Origin: Acanthococcus lagerstroemiae | Lineage: Eukaryota; Arthropoda; Insecta; Hemiptera; Eriococcidae | DNA: 64,000 nucleotides | Assembly (NCBI GenBank): GCA_031841125.1 | Contig: CM063110.1 | Location: 17,541,626-17,605,625, forward strand | Direction: 5' to 3' | Part shown: one piece after another, positions 44,026 to 56,000 of the stretch | How positions within the stretch are numbered: the first letter of the stretch is position 1 | Layout of the letters: each line of letters begins with the position of its first letter | The notes under the pieces: model-generated | The model's input: only the letters and a program-made list of their open reading frames with translations | What the model was told of the DNA's origin: nothing | Databases searched by the model: none | Made by a program: the position numbers and the translations under genes

Positions 44026-47000
44026 ATGGGCGACACTCCACTCGATCAAGATCAGGACAAGTCTGTGAAGAGGAATGGCGTTTGGTGCAACGAGATGAGC
44101 CTGATTCATACAAGCAGAAGAGATGATGGTAAATACCCATTATTCAATCTATTCTCTCAAAACCAAAGACTCTTTTCCATCAGTTTTTTTTTTTTCATTG
44201 AAAGCGTTTTATTTTCTGAAGAAGTCAAACACAAGTGGAATTGACAATCTCCACACTCCTGTGGAAATCAGAGTGCTTCCTCCTATTTGGCCGTGAAAAA
44301 AGACACGTTAGTTCATTGGGGAAGCCTTCTACTGCTTTCCTTTATTGCTACAGCCTAGCTTACAAATCAGGTTGTTCAATTCCACTTGTATCATTTAGTA
44401 TCACCGGCATCGTCGTTTCAGTTTGCATTGACACTGCAGAGTAAATCAGTTTTTCTGTCCCTCCACTGTCTATTCTTCTGCCGCAATAATCTTATGATAA
44501 TAGTGGTTTCTCGCCTCCATTTAGCCTTGCCGTTAGACACTGGAAGTATACTTCTCAGAGTGTGGCAAAACACTGAAAGTATACTGCTCCGAGTGTGGCA
44601 AATAGGTACCTCAGTGTCACGTCACCGACTGTTAGTACATACCGTAAACCGGGGTGACTTTGCCGAAAATGTTGGGGTTTTCACGCTTTGAACAGCTGTA
44701 GTGCGTAATCTGTTGGAGATACAGAAAATCAAAAAACTGTTCCGGATTGGTTAAAGCTCCGGGAATAAGATTAGTTAGGGGAATGAAAATTTCCCTCTTC
44801 CTCCTCCCTCCCAGAAAGGCCTAAAGGTGAATTGGCAAAAGTACCTGCACATAAGATGACATTGCCAATACGTATATAAGAAATGCATAGAAAATGAGTG
44901 AAAATGTTCAAAATTTATTACAAAAGGCTATAAATACGAAAGAAAAATTGCTATTTAGGTTAAATTACGTCTTCGGGGAAGATAAACATTCCTCAGGATT
45001 CAATGGGCTCAGGTAAAACTCTTGATGGCAGCAAATTTCACGCAATCAGAATCATCCTTCAGTGGATAGTGAAATACGTTTTTCCTATTTTGATATTGCT
45101 CGTCCTCCCGGATTCCGACGGATATCATTATCTGTTTTGTAAAGATAATTATAAATCGTTTTAACTGGTATCTTGAATGTAGCTGAAGCGGCTCTGGTCA
45201 TATCACGGTTTCGAATTTTCTGTTTTACACTTTTCAAGTATTTGTCGAGTATAATCAAGCTAAATTCAAAACTCAAAACAAACTCGCGAATGTAGCGAAG
45301 AATCGCGAAATCGTCGCGAATTGTAACTTTTCAAACTGATAACAGAAATTGGCATGCCGCGGCAAATTCACCCCAAGCCAGTTTTTCGCTTATGCCTTGT
45401 GATTACGATAATAACTAGCAGCGCACCACGTATCTCTATTCTATATATTAAAAAAAAAAAAAAAAATACAAAAATTTATAAAGTTATCATATTACAGGAC
45501 CTCCTTCTACATCACATTTGCAGTTTTATAGCTTCCAGGTTGTACTCGGATTTTAAAATTATTAAACGAAGTTGTCCGCGACAGAGCTACGTATAATTGT
45601 CCATGACTGAAGACATACTCGGGTAGATATGTCCCAACCTTCTCCAGCGTTTGTCTCTGGGCCTTGTTGATCGTCATACAAAAGGCTAACTTTATTGAAA
45701 ATTGTCTCCTTTTGAATGAAAAAGGCAAGGTGTAATCCGCTGGCGACAGGTCCACTCTTGGGAGTAATATCCTTCGACCACACTCCACCCCAGTTATTAT
45801 TTCCAGATCCAGTGCATTCGTGTACATGTTTCTCACAATTAGTCGTGTCTCATTCAGCAGAGCAAGTGCCACATTCATATTAAGTAGCAACATGACAATC
45901 GCACCAACTTTTAAGTGTAATGTATTTGGTGGTAAACCTGTCAACTCCAGACTATCCAGAAATTCAACGGGGAATTGCAGGATTTCACTATCATTTTCAC
46001 TGATCAGTCTATTCACGCTTGTGTAGGTTTTGGCTTCTCCAGGAATCCAGTCCAAAATATTGTCGTTGATCTTCTGATAATGATCATTCTTTGGTGCCAG
46101 AATTGCAACATTGGAAACGTGTGGTTTTATATGATTGGATAATGCTGAAAGTCAATCAGAATGCAGTATTTTATTTGTATATGGAACGGATTTGAGTGAT
46201 AAAAAAAGCATATGAAAAAGGTTGCTTCACTGAGTGTTCTTAGACTAAAGTGAACTTTGTAGGTCAAGTAGTTCGTGAGTAATGGACAAATAAGTGGAAG
46301 AAATGCGTGTGAGTAGTGAGATTGAGTTGGTTGTTACCTCATAACTCTCCTCAGACTGAACGGATTTGATTGATCAAAACAGCATATGAAAGAGGTTGCT
46401 TCACTGAGTGTTCTTAGACTAAGATGAACTTTGTAGGTCAAGTAGTTCGTGAGTAATGGACAAATGAGTGAAAGAAATGCTTGTGAGTAGTGAGGTTGAG
46501 TTGGTTGTTACCTCATAACTCTCCTCAGACTAGACGGATTTGAGTGATCAAAAAATATTCATAAGGCGCTTGATTCATCGTGTTTTTTAAGACCTTAACC
46601 AGCATTGTGCGATAATTAGGGCTTGAGATATAGGTGTTGAACTTTCATAGAACCCAGTTTTTCGAACATATTTTAAATATAATATAGAAGATAATATCAG
46701 CCTTTATTCTTGATGCTACGACATAATGTACAACTTAACTCATGCATAAACTCGGTAGTCGCATCAGTAGGCCCATCTCTGGGCATAGGCCTTTCCGATC
46801 CTTCTCCAGACGTCTCTTTTTACCGTCATGCTTTGCCATCTAGTTCCCACATATCCCATGATTTCATCCCTCCACCTTGTTCCTGGCCTCCCCCTCCTTC
46901 TTTTAGCCTGATATGGAGTCCATGTTATGGTTCTGTGACTCCACCGGTCGTCCCTCGCCCTCGCTACATGACCCGCAAACTTGAATTTGATTTTTTTCAC

Positions 47001-50000
47001 CCTGTATCCAATATCTTCTATTTTAGTCTTCCCCCTAATAACTGTGTTTTTTATTTTATCCCTCCTTTTATTATTCATAATTTTTCTTAGCATATCTCTC
47101 TGCATTACTTTCATTCTATCGATTTGCATTTTTGTTGCGGCCCACGTTTTGCGCCCCATACGTGGACACTGGTAGGGTGCACTTCTCCAATATTTTCACT
47201 TTTGTTGTCTCGTTTATTCTGCCCTTATATATATATTTTTTAATAACCAGAAGTTTTTCCAAGCTTGGGCTTTTCGACGCTCCAGCTCTTTCTCCAGTTT
47301 GTCCTCGAAAGAAATTATCTGCCCTAAGTACATGTATTCCTTGACTTTTTCTATTACCACCCCGTTTATTTGTAGTCTGCTGGTTTCCTGATCTGTTAGG
47401 TATTTAGTTTTGGCAGTATTTACTTCTAGGCCAGCGATCCTGCTGTTTTCTATCCGGATTTCAGCCATGTTTCGCAAGTTTTCTACTTTTTCACCAAACA
47501 AAACTACATCGTCTGCAAACCTGAAATTGCTTAACCTTTTCTCATCCACGTATATTCCGTAGTTTCCCCATTCAATGGTTCTGAAGATCTTTTCTAGGAG
47601 ACAGTTAAAGAGGTTTGGGGAGAGTGGATCTCCTTGTTTTACACCTCTCTGAACGTTAAATTCGGGTCCCGTTCTGTCTAGACGGATGTAGGCTTTCGCA
47701 TTTTGTATATTTTTTTCACTATATGTTTCTCACTTTCGGATGGATACCCTGTTCTTCGAGTGCTTCCCACAAATATTCATGGCTGATCGAGTCGAAGGCT
47801 TTCCTGTCGTCTACAAAAAGTATACTCGTATGTATTTCAATTTGGTATTCTGTACATTTCTCAATGACCTGGTTTACTATATATGAATGTGATCTAAAGT
47901 TGAGAAATTCTTTCGGAAGCCTGCTTGTTCAACGGGTTGATTTAAGTGTAGTTGACTGTATATCCTGTTCTTTAAAATTTTTGTGAAGATTTTTGCCGGG
48001 TTGGATGAAAGGCTTATCGGTCTGTAGTTTGCCATATCACTCTTTGTTTCCCTTTTTAGACAGCAGAATTATTTCTGACACTTTCCACTGTACCGGGATA
48101 ATTTCTGTTTCTATTATTTTGTTCAATAGACCTATACATCCTTGGAAAGCTAAGAGTTCAGGCTTTAAAATGACACCACAATAATTTTTCTGTGAATGCC
48201 TGGCTGGACTCCACAGACTCGGGGGCACTTGTAAAATGACACCAAAATTTTATTTTTCTCATAATTCGCCCAAATATGATCGGTTTCTTATGAAACAAAA
48301 ACTAGAAAATAGAGTATGAAATTCTCTTCAAAATGGGCCCATTTAAGTAGAGAAAACACTTTTAGGGACCTCAAAAATTCAAGTGTGTCACATTGCAACA
48401 TGTGTGTTACTTTACAACATCCATGTTGTTAAATGACATAGCCATGTTTTAATGTGACACAATTTGCAAAAACACAAAGTTGCGGATCCACGTGGAGATG
48501 GGAAGATCCCCCTAAACCAAAAAAATGAAATCGGTGGGGAGGGGGAAGATCTGTAGAGTAGAGAGATAATCTATGACTGACAGATAGATCTATGGGAAGG
48601 TAGGAAATGTGTGGGGGAGGAGGCAGCAACAAAATTTCGCGCGCTTTTCCTTCTGCTAGTTTCCCTCCTCAAAATGATCATCTGAATCCACGCCTGCGGC
48701 TATATTTATGTTAAATGATTAAGTGCGATTTTGACTTAAGGTGCTGCCTAACTTATGCGGTATGACCAATATGTGTGTCAGTTTGCACCAAGAGAGGTCC
48801 GCACATTGCAACAAATTTAAATCATTCGAACTACCATTTATTCCAAAATCTTTCAATACCATTTGATTCAGTTTTTCAAAAGCTACAAAATTATGTGTAA
48901 TGTTACTTACTTACCTCAAAATTCTACACAGAACACAAAATTTTCCGAAAATGAAGAAACATTTTAACTTTGCAAAACTCATTTTTATTGATAACGAAGA
49001 ACTAAAATCGATCAAATCGATTTTAAGTTTATCGATCATCATCATGTACTCCAAGACATAACTTGTGTGAATTGCCGGCAGGTACCGCTAATAGAAACCA
49101 AGATCAATCAATACATCGTGTCACTTTACACCACGTGTTTCTTTAGAACAAGTGCCCCTGTTTGTTAGGTTACTATTTCGGAACTTTTCCCCCGATGTGC
49201 AAAATCCCGCCAGCTACCCGAGTAACTAAAGGGGAATCAAGGTTAACTGAAGGGTTTCTAGGTAATCTGAAGGTAACCGAGGGTAGCAAATGGGTAACTT
49301 TTCTGCGGGTAACTAGAGGGTATAACTGATTGCATACCCGCAATATGTGTAACTATTGTAAAGAATAAGTAGTGCACTAACTAAAGAAATTGTAAGAAGA
49401 AAAAAAGAAGAGAAAAAAAAATGTAATTTAGTGCCGTTGCTAAACACGAGCCTAGCTCAGTTGGCAACGAAATACACCATTTTTCAATTTTCAATTTCAA
49501 TACCGGGATGCGCAAAATCTCGTCAGTTACCCAGGGAACCAAGGGGAACTGACGGGTTTCTGAGTAATCTGAGGGTAACCGAGGGTTGCAAATGGGTATA
49601 ACTTTTGCACGGATAACTAGAGGGTAACTGATTGCGCATCGGGTCTGTGCTTAAAAAACAGCCTACATTTGCGACCTATTTCGGCCTGTGCTACGTCTCA
49701 CTGGTTTCTGAAGTGTTGTATATCTATGTCTCCTCAGGGGTGAATGAAGAGGAAGCGCGTCCGGCTGTGGGAAACCTGAAATTTCCATGTTAGTGCTCTG
49801 GGAGCGCGAACCTCGGTCAGTAGAGGACCCCCGTGGTGGCCTCATAAGATGCGCGCACCGGAAACGGAACGGCAAAATGGGAACTCTGGCCGTCCTCAAA
49901 GCGTCCCTCCGGCCAGTGATGTGATACTCGAAAGGGTAGTTTCCAGGGTCGGGGGTGCGGTGTCTCAGGGGCCACTTTAGCGTGCGTGCATCGCCATACG

Positions 50001-53000
50001 TCCCACCACGCCATCTCCCCTCATTGATCTATGCCCTTAAAAGTGTTAGGAATACATATTTGTATTCGTCACAAAGCCAATAATATAGTCAAAAATGAAA
50101 ATCGGCAAAGTCACCCAAATTTACGGTAGTGCGTACCTGCAGTCCATCGGTGTATTCAACTGACATAGTTAAATTTTTCTAGAAATTCACGAGGAAACGA
50201 AAATACTCGAAGAAGACACGAAGTGCGGCATCGGTTGCTTCTACCCAAAATGGCTACAAATTTTCGCGAGCAAAAAATCTTTCGTACTGATTTATGCCCT
50301 GGCCGGTATGCAGCAAATGATTGTCGGATCTTACTACGTTGGTATAATGAGTACGACAGAGAAAAATTTTAGCTTGTCGAGTCAACAATCAGGTACAGTG
50401 GAGAAGATACATTTTCAGTTTTCATTTCTAGGTCGAGAGTGATGAGCCGTGTCTACTACACAGTCTATAATCTACTTACTAGATTTAATTCTATACTTTG
50501 ATTTTATGATCATTACACCATGAAATTTTCCCTGTACAGGCATTATAACCGCAGCTTGGGATCTCGGTAGTTTGTTCACAAACATCATAATTACCTACGT
50601 TGCTGCCAAAGGTCACCGTACTAGATGGGTTGCTTTTGGAACTCTTCTAATTGGTATTTCAAGTCTGATGAGGGTATTGCCGTACTACATATTCGGTCCA
50701 GGCGAGATAACAAAAATGTACACAAAAGAATATCAAGTCAACTATAGCAACATGAGAGATGTCGAAAATGTATTTGGTAATAAAATAAAGATAACGTTTA
50801 TCTACAATTGAGAAGTAGTCTACACGGAAACTAAGTAGAACACAAACTATGGGGAACTAAGTACTGTTTCTTTCTGGCCTCCTGGTTTTTATATTGCGCA
50901 GTACGCGCCAAATTGTCACAGAGAAGTCCTATTGTGGCCACTTTTCAAATCGATACCTTGTAACCAATTATGAAAAAGAACACAATGTCGAGTGTGTGGA
51001 AAATGAAGGACATAGAAAAACTATGGTTACAATCTATTCCCTTTTTTAATTCGAACTCGTCAAGAGCAAACTATGGAGCGCTGCTACACGCACTACTACT
51101 AACACACACAGCCTGCAGTTCTTATCAATAGTAGGATAAAATTGACGGATCAATGGTTCCTGCTATACCGTTCGAACATTTTGATACATTAAGTGAGATT
51201 ATTGTGTATTACTTAATTGCCAACATGGCAGAACACTTGTCCTAATTGAAGAACATTCGACATTATGCGAAAACATGAGCGAATTACAATAAAATGCAGT
51301 AAAATTACTCTTTTATGTTCACCGTACGGGTTTCCGCCTTTTTCTATCCTACTATTCGGGCCGAGCACCCACTAGGAGCGCTACAATCGGCAAAATTGAA
51401 AACGGGATCAAGACGATTTTCCTATTTGAATGTTCATCTCAAAATAAGTCGAGAACGAAGCGATTTAGCGGGAAAATGAAGATACGAATAAAAAAATTTG
51501 TAGAGCGTAAAATTTCCTATAAGTTACCTTTTCTCATAAAAATTGATTTAGATCCTTCCGCCCACCACCCGCGCCGCTCACCAATTGTCCCGTTTTCATT
51601 GACGCGATACTAGCGCTGCCTGGCCCGAATAACATTTCGAGAAACAAAACAAGCGACGTGACGCTAGCGTGCCACCGATCTGACGAGTTCGAATACGTAT
51701 GTAGGATTCTTATAGCGCATGAATTGTTGCAGTGGCCGCGTATTTAGACCTGTGACCACATTTGGCACAGCCCTACTGAAATATTCGACGATCTGGATTT
51801 GGCCTATAAAAGATTATGCCTATTCTGTAGAACAGTTCTGTTCAAGGTTGATATTGATATTTTCAATATCTCTTCCCACTGATGCGAGTAGACGATATTG
51901 GATTTTGAATGATGCACCTACTCTGAAGCTCAATATTTTTATCGACAGGTAATAGCACCGAATTGAAGAAACTCAGTACCAATGTCAATTGTGAGAAGGA
52001 CAACGATTTTTCCAGTGTTTTCTCATTCTATACTTTTCTAACGGCTCAGATAATTCTCGGCGTAGGAACAGCCGTTTACTGGACATGCGGAGCCACATAC
52101 TTAGATGACAATGTTCGCAAAAATATTGTACCTGCGTTATTAGGTATGTAGAAACTGTCTTGGATGATATTTTTTTCTTACTATATGTGAGACTCTCTGT
52201 AGAAAGGAACCATATGTCGGAAAACTGGATTTCACCCTACAGCGCAAAACATGTTTTCAAGTTGGAAATTCTGTTTTCGGATCTTGCGGGAATTGCTTTT
52301 AGACAGACCTGGCGACAGTGTTCAGGAGAAAGTAGTCGCCTGCAACGTGATATTTCAAGTTTACGAAGGAATTACAATAGACAGCGTGGTGTTCGAGAAA
52401 AGGTACCACAAATCACATCAATCTTGTTTATGTTTGTGCCCGCGTTATCACTTCAACTGCGCGTAATAATTATTGCGTTAGGTCGTGGGGTACAAGAGAA
52501 CATGGAGCAGTTACTTTAATTCGATATTCATTGAGACGGATTAGGCAGTAGACGCCGAGACTTCGATTTTTTCACGTATTTTACTGTTTCACAACTTTCG
52601 AGAGCATTTTTCTGAAAATTAAGGGCCTTTTCACACGAATGTCGTATACCGGACCGATATCATGTCGGTGATCGGCTATGTGGATAGCTGGATACCATTC
52701 GGGTGTACTATATTATACCTTGGTGTTCCCTTTTCTTGTGAAATGCAAGAACGTGCGTGTTCTATCAGATTCTGCCGAGAACCCAAAAGCAAGTTCTCCG
52801 ACATATGGTACCTTTTCATAGAGCACCTCATACCAATATATTATTGAAATAGTTGAGTATCCTAACTGTAGGGTAGGGTTGGGCGTAAGGGCATACTTAA
52901 GGCTTAAAAATCTGCCAAAAATTGGATTTTGAATATTTTGATACGGTTACTATTGCTTATGATCGTATAAATATTTCTACATTGAATTTTATTCCTATAT

Positions 53001-56000
53001 TTAAAAAAAATGTTTGATATATGTATTTACTTTTGATGAGCTTTTTTCAAAACAAGTCAAAAAATCATTATGCTCGACCCCTCTGGGCATGATTACCTGA
53101 CAAACATGAAGATAAATTTGTAGTTTCCTCATCAAATTAGTATATTAAAATAAACGCAATAACCGTACAATGAATTGACAGCTTAGCTTGCCTTCCACTA
53201 ATGAGGTCAAAACAAAAAAAAGTCGTTGAAAATTTGAGAAGTTACTACGCCGTAATGAGAGCATAAAAATTGCAATGAAAACAACGAAGGTTACATTAGA
53301 AAATTTTTCAAAATCGTTTAATTGTTCGTTGGGCAGCATGTTAGGTTGACAGGCACGATATTTTGATGTCTCCAGCATTCCTAATCGTTTTCTCTGAATG
53401 CCCGGTACGTCATATTATGCCCGACCCTCCACGATGTATGAATTAAGTTAGCCTAACTTTTTTCAAGTATGCGTATTTACTGTTTTCTTGTATTGTCTAA
53501 TCGCATAATTAATTTTTAACAGCAATAGTACAGGCCATTAGACTGTTCGGACCAACAATAGGTTACTTGTTGTCGTCATATGCATTAAATATTTATGTTG
53601 ATCCTCGACTAACGCCCTTGATAGGATCCGAGGATCCAAGATGGATTGGAGCTTGGTGGATTGGTAAGCACTTGTACCTTTGCGTTTGATGTAATGATAA
53701 TTTAAGGAACAGGCTCCATCAGCGTACACTCCCAACTGAATGTGTCTGCAAGGAAAGCATGCACGCGAAAGCAGAGTTTTGAAGAAAAAGAAAAAAACAT
53801 AATAATGATAAGGCATTCAAATTTTTGAACTATTTACAGTATGGTCATTTCACATTCAAAAGACAGAAACAATGTTGTATTTTGACAGTTTCATGCTTCT
53901 AATTTCGGAAAACCATAACGTAGGAGAGCCCAATAAGGCTAGGGTACTATAGTTTTCACAAAGGTATACTGGGCCATTTTGATTCCGAAGTTAGTATGAG
54001 CATTCTTTGACGCGTTCGCAGTCAAAACCTTGAATTATGGTCTTATTTGGCTCACCTACCTTAGTGTCAATAAAACTGAACTCAATTAACTCTGCATATG
54101 GAAAGTGTAGTGAATGCTTATATGACCTTTATTCAGAGCGCCTTCTTCATCGGTGTCCTTGGTGAGCCTCAAATTGAGAATCTTCTCCAGAAGCTCCCCA
54201 CGTGATCTTTCGCTAGCTTGCATCAGTGTTACCAAATAAAAAGCACAAAATAGAAAAAAAAGCAATAGTCGAATTGCCTCCATGTATGATTCCCCCCCCC
54301 CCATCTACTGTATTATGTATATCATCACTGTACCTGCATGCTTGTAAAAAACTAAACCGTATTCAAAAACAATTATTGTGATTCTATTAACTGGCTTGAG
54401 AGGTGCGACTTTTGCTCTTGTAAACACGGGTTCTCAAGAACTAAGAATCACTAAGTAAAATAGTAGGTACGCAGACTCTAAATTTAGAGTTGCCTCAAAA
54501 AGGACATACTTACACGTTGTATATGCCCTTTGGGACATAGCAATGTAGATGCGAAAGAATAGAAATGAGGAGAGACGCCCAAACATTTTGCGTGATCAAA
54601 GAATAATGTCAACATTTTCATCAGTTAGTAAAGTGGACGAATTAAAACTTTGCTAATAGGTATACGAGTGCAAGTTTTTCCTAGAAGAAAAATTAAAATA
54701 CGGGGTGTGTCAATTATCTTGCAACCCAAAATTGAAAAATTGAAGAAGAAGAAAATAGCAACGTCAAAATGTCATATAATTATGAGAGATGTTGGAATTG
54801 GTTTCCCAATGAGTTTTTTTTTTTTTTAAATATATATATATATATATATAGGAGAGCACGCTTCTGGAGGTTTCAAAAAAGGTGGTGGATTGCGGAGTAA
54901 TTTTCACGATTTCTCTTTTCCTGGTCGGCTATTGAGCCTGTTTTGCAAAATCTCGATAATTGTGGACTTATTCAATGCGTGGGTACTGGGGAACTTCACA
55001 ACAAATGCGTCAATTGTTTCACAATATGAATTTTTAACCAGGTACCGCTCGAGTAGGAATATGCGTTCTTCTTGCGCAAAATTCATTTTTGATCACAGCA
55101 TCTCACCCATATTCACAGGACTATAAGCAACTGCGAGCAGCCGTCAACTGTCGGACTGTCGTGTGTCGTGTCTAATGCGGTGGAGTGGGGGAAGTTTGCC
55201 GACGTGCACTTTGACGCACAAAGTTTGGGTTGGGCGATAAACGACACATCCTGTACTTGTTCCATTCTTCTCCGAACATCAACAAAAAGTGATGAACTCG
55301 CAGGAATTATTTTGTACAATTAAAAATAATATATACTTAATTATCTAATTTGCAGGATGGTATCCAATTGGGATTATGTCTCTTGTGCTGTCTTTGTTAT
55401 TATTTTTATTCCCTAAATCACTACCCAGGGCTGCAGAACGAAAACAGAACACTCCAGATATCGTCACTGAATCCTCAACAGGGGTATCAATAAAAGGTAA
55501 ATTTGTAAGATAGGTATAGCCAAATAACATATTATCTACTCGTGTACCTATATTTACAAGATCTGAAGAGCTTCCAATACGTTGAATCTTCAGAAACGAT
55601 GATGCATAAATTTAAATACTTAATTCTTTATTGTTGACTATTTATCGTTTAATAACGTAATATACTTCAAGGTTAGTGTACACAATATATATAATTTTAT
55701 ATAATTGAGCATATTCCCCGCAAAGATTTTTGTGAATTTCACAAAAAAAAAACAACTGTCATGCCGCTATTAGGTGATATGGCAGTGCCACTGCCAGAAC
55801 TTAGCATTGAATGTGGCAGTACTGGAGTGATACCCTACAGATTTTACTAGAAACATGTAAAAATACTAACAGTCTACTGTCAGACAGTATTGGCTGTGGT
55901 AGGGAGTTGGTGGTACAGTCAGTGAAATTGGCTACAAACTGGCACTACGTGAATCAGCATAGGCAGTATTTTGTGGTAGCACGGCCGACTGAAATAGCAG

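Larger units (their letters stand above)
48130..50040. repeat. Dispersed repeat copy split by three insertions
   Basis: This is the same repeat as 3040-3290. Segments 48130-48210, 49155-49190, 49645-49733 and 50028-50040 join to reproduce the uninterrupted copy. Insertions occupy about 48211-49154, 49191-49644 and 49734-50027. Confidence 0.65.
44642..50126. mobile_element. Composite element bounded by pogo/Tigger-like inverted ends, fills OATP-C intron 1
   Basis: CCGTAAACCGGGGTGACTTT at 44642 is mirrored by an inverted CCGTAAATTTGGGTGACTTT ending at 50126. TA flanks both ends (44640-44641 and 50127-50128). Near the left end the minus strand encodes a psq/HTH-like stretch. The interior is packed with a Helitron helicase piece, a tandem repeat, a LINE and an older repeat broken by three insertions. 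The two ends could belong to one large disrupted transposon or to two solo ends. Confidence 0.5.

Noticed and set aside
44026..44128. Possibility that OATP-C exon 1 is an unrelated ORF
   Set aside because: It was kept as exon 1 because its phase-1 GTAAAT donor joins exactly to 50183 and its MG(D/N)-acidic leader resembles OATP-B exon 1. The 6-kb intron remains the main doubt.
45507..46055. Cellular Pif1 helicase gene
   Set aside because: Only the last motifs are present, in the form found in Helitrons, and the copy lies within a mass of repeats.
51128..51630. Further inverted-repeat elements (AATAGTAGGATA and ATTCGGGCC ends)
   Set aside because: The matching ends are only 9-13 nt and no target duplication is visible, so chance is not excluded.
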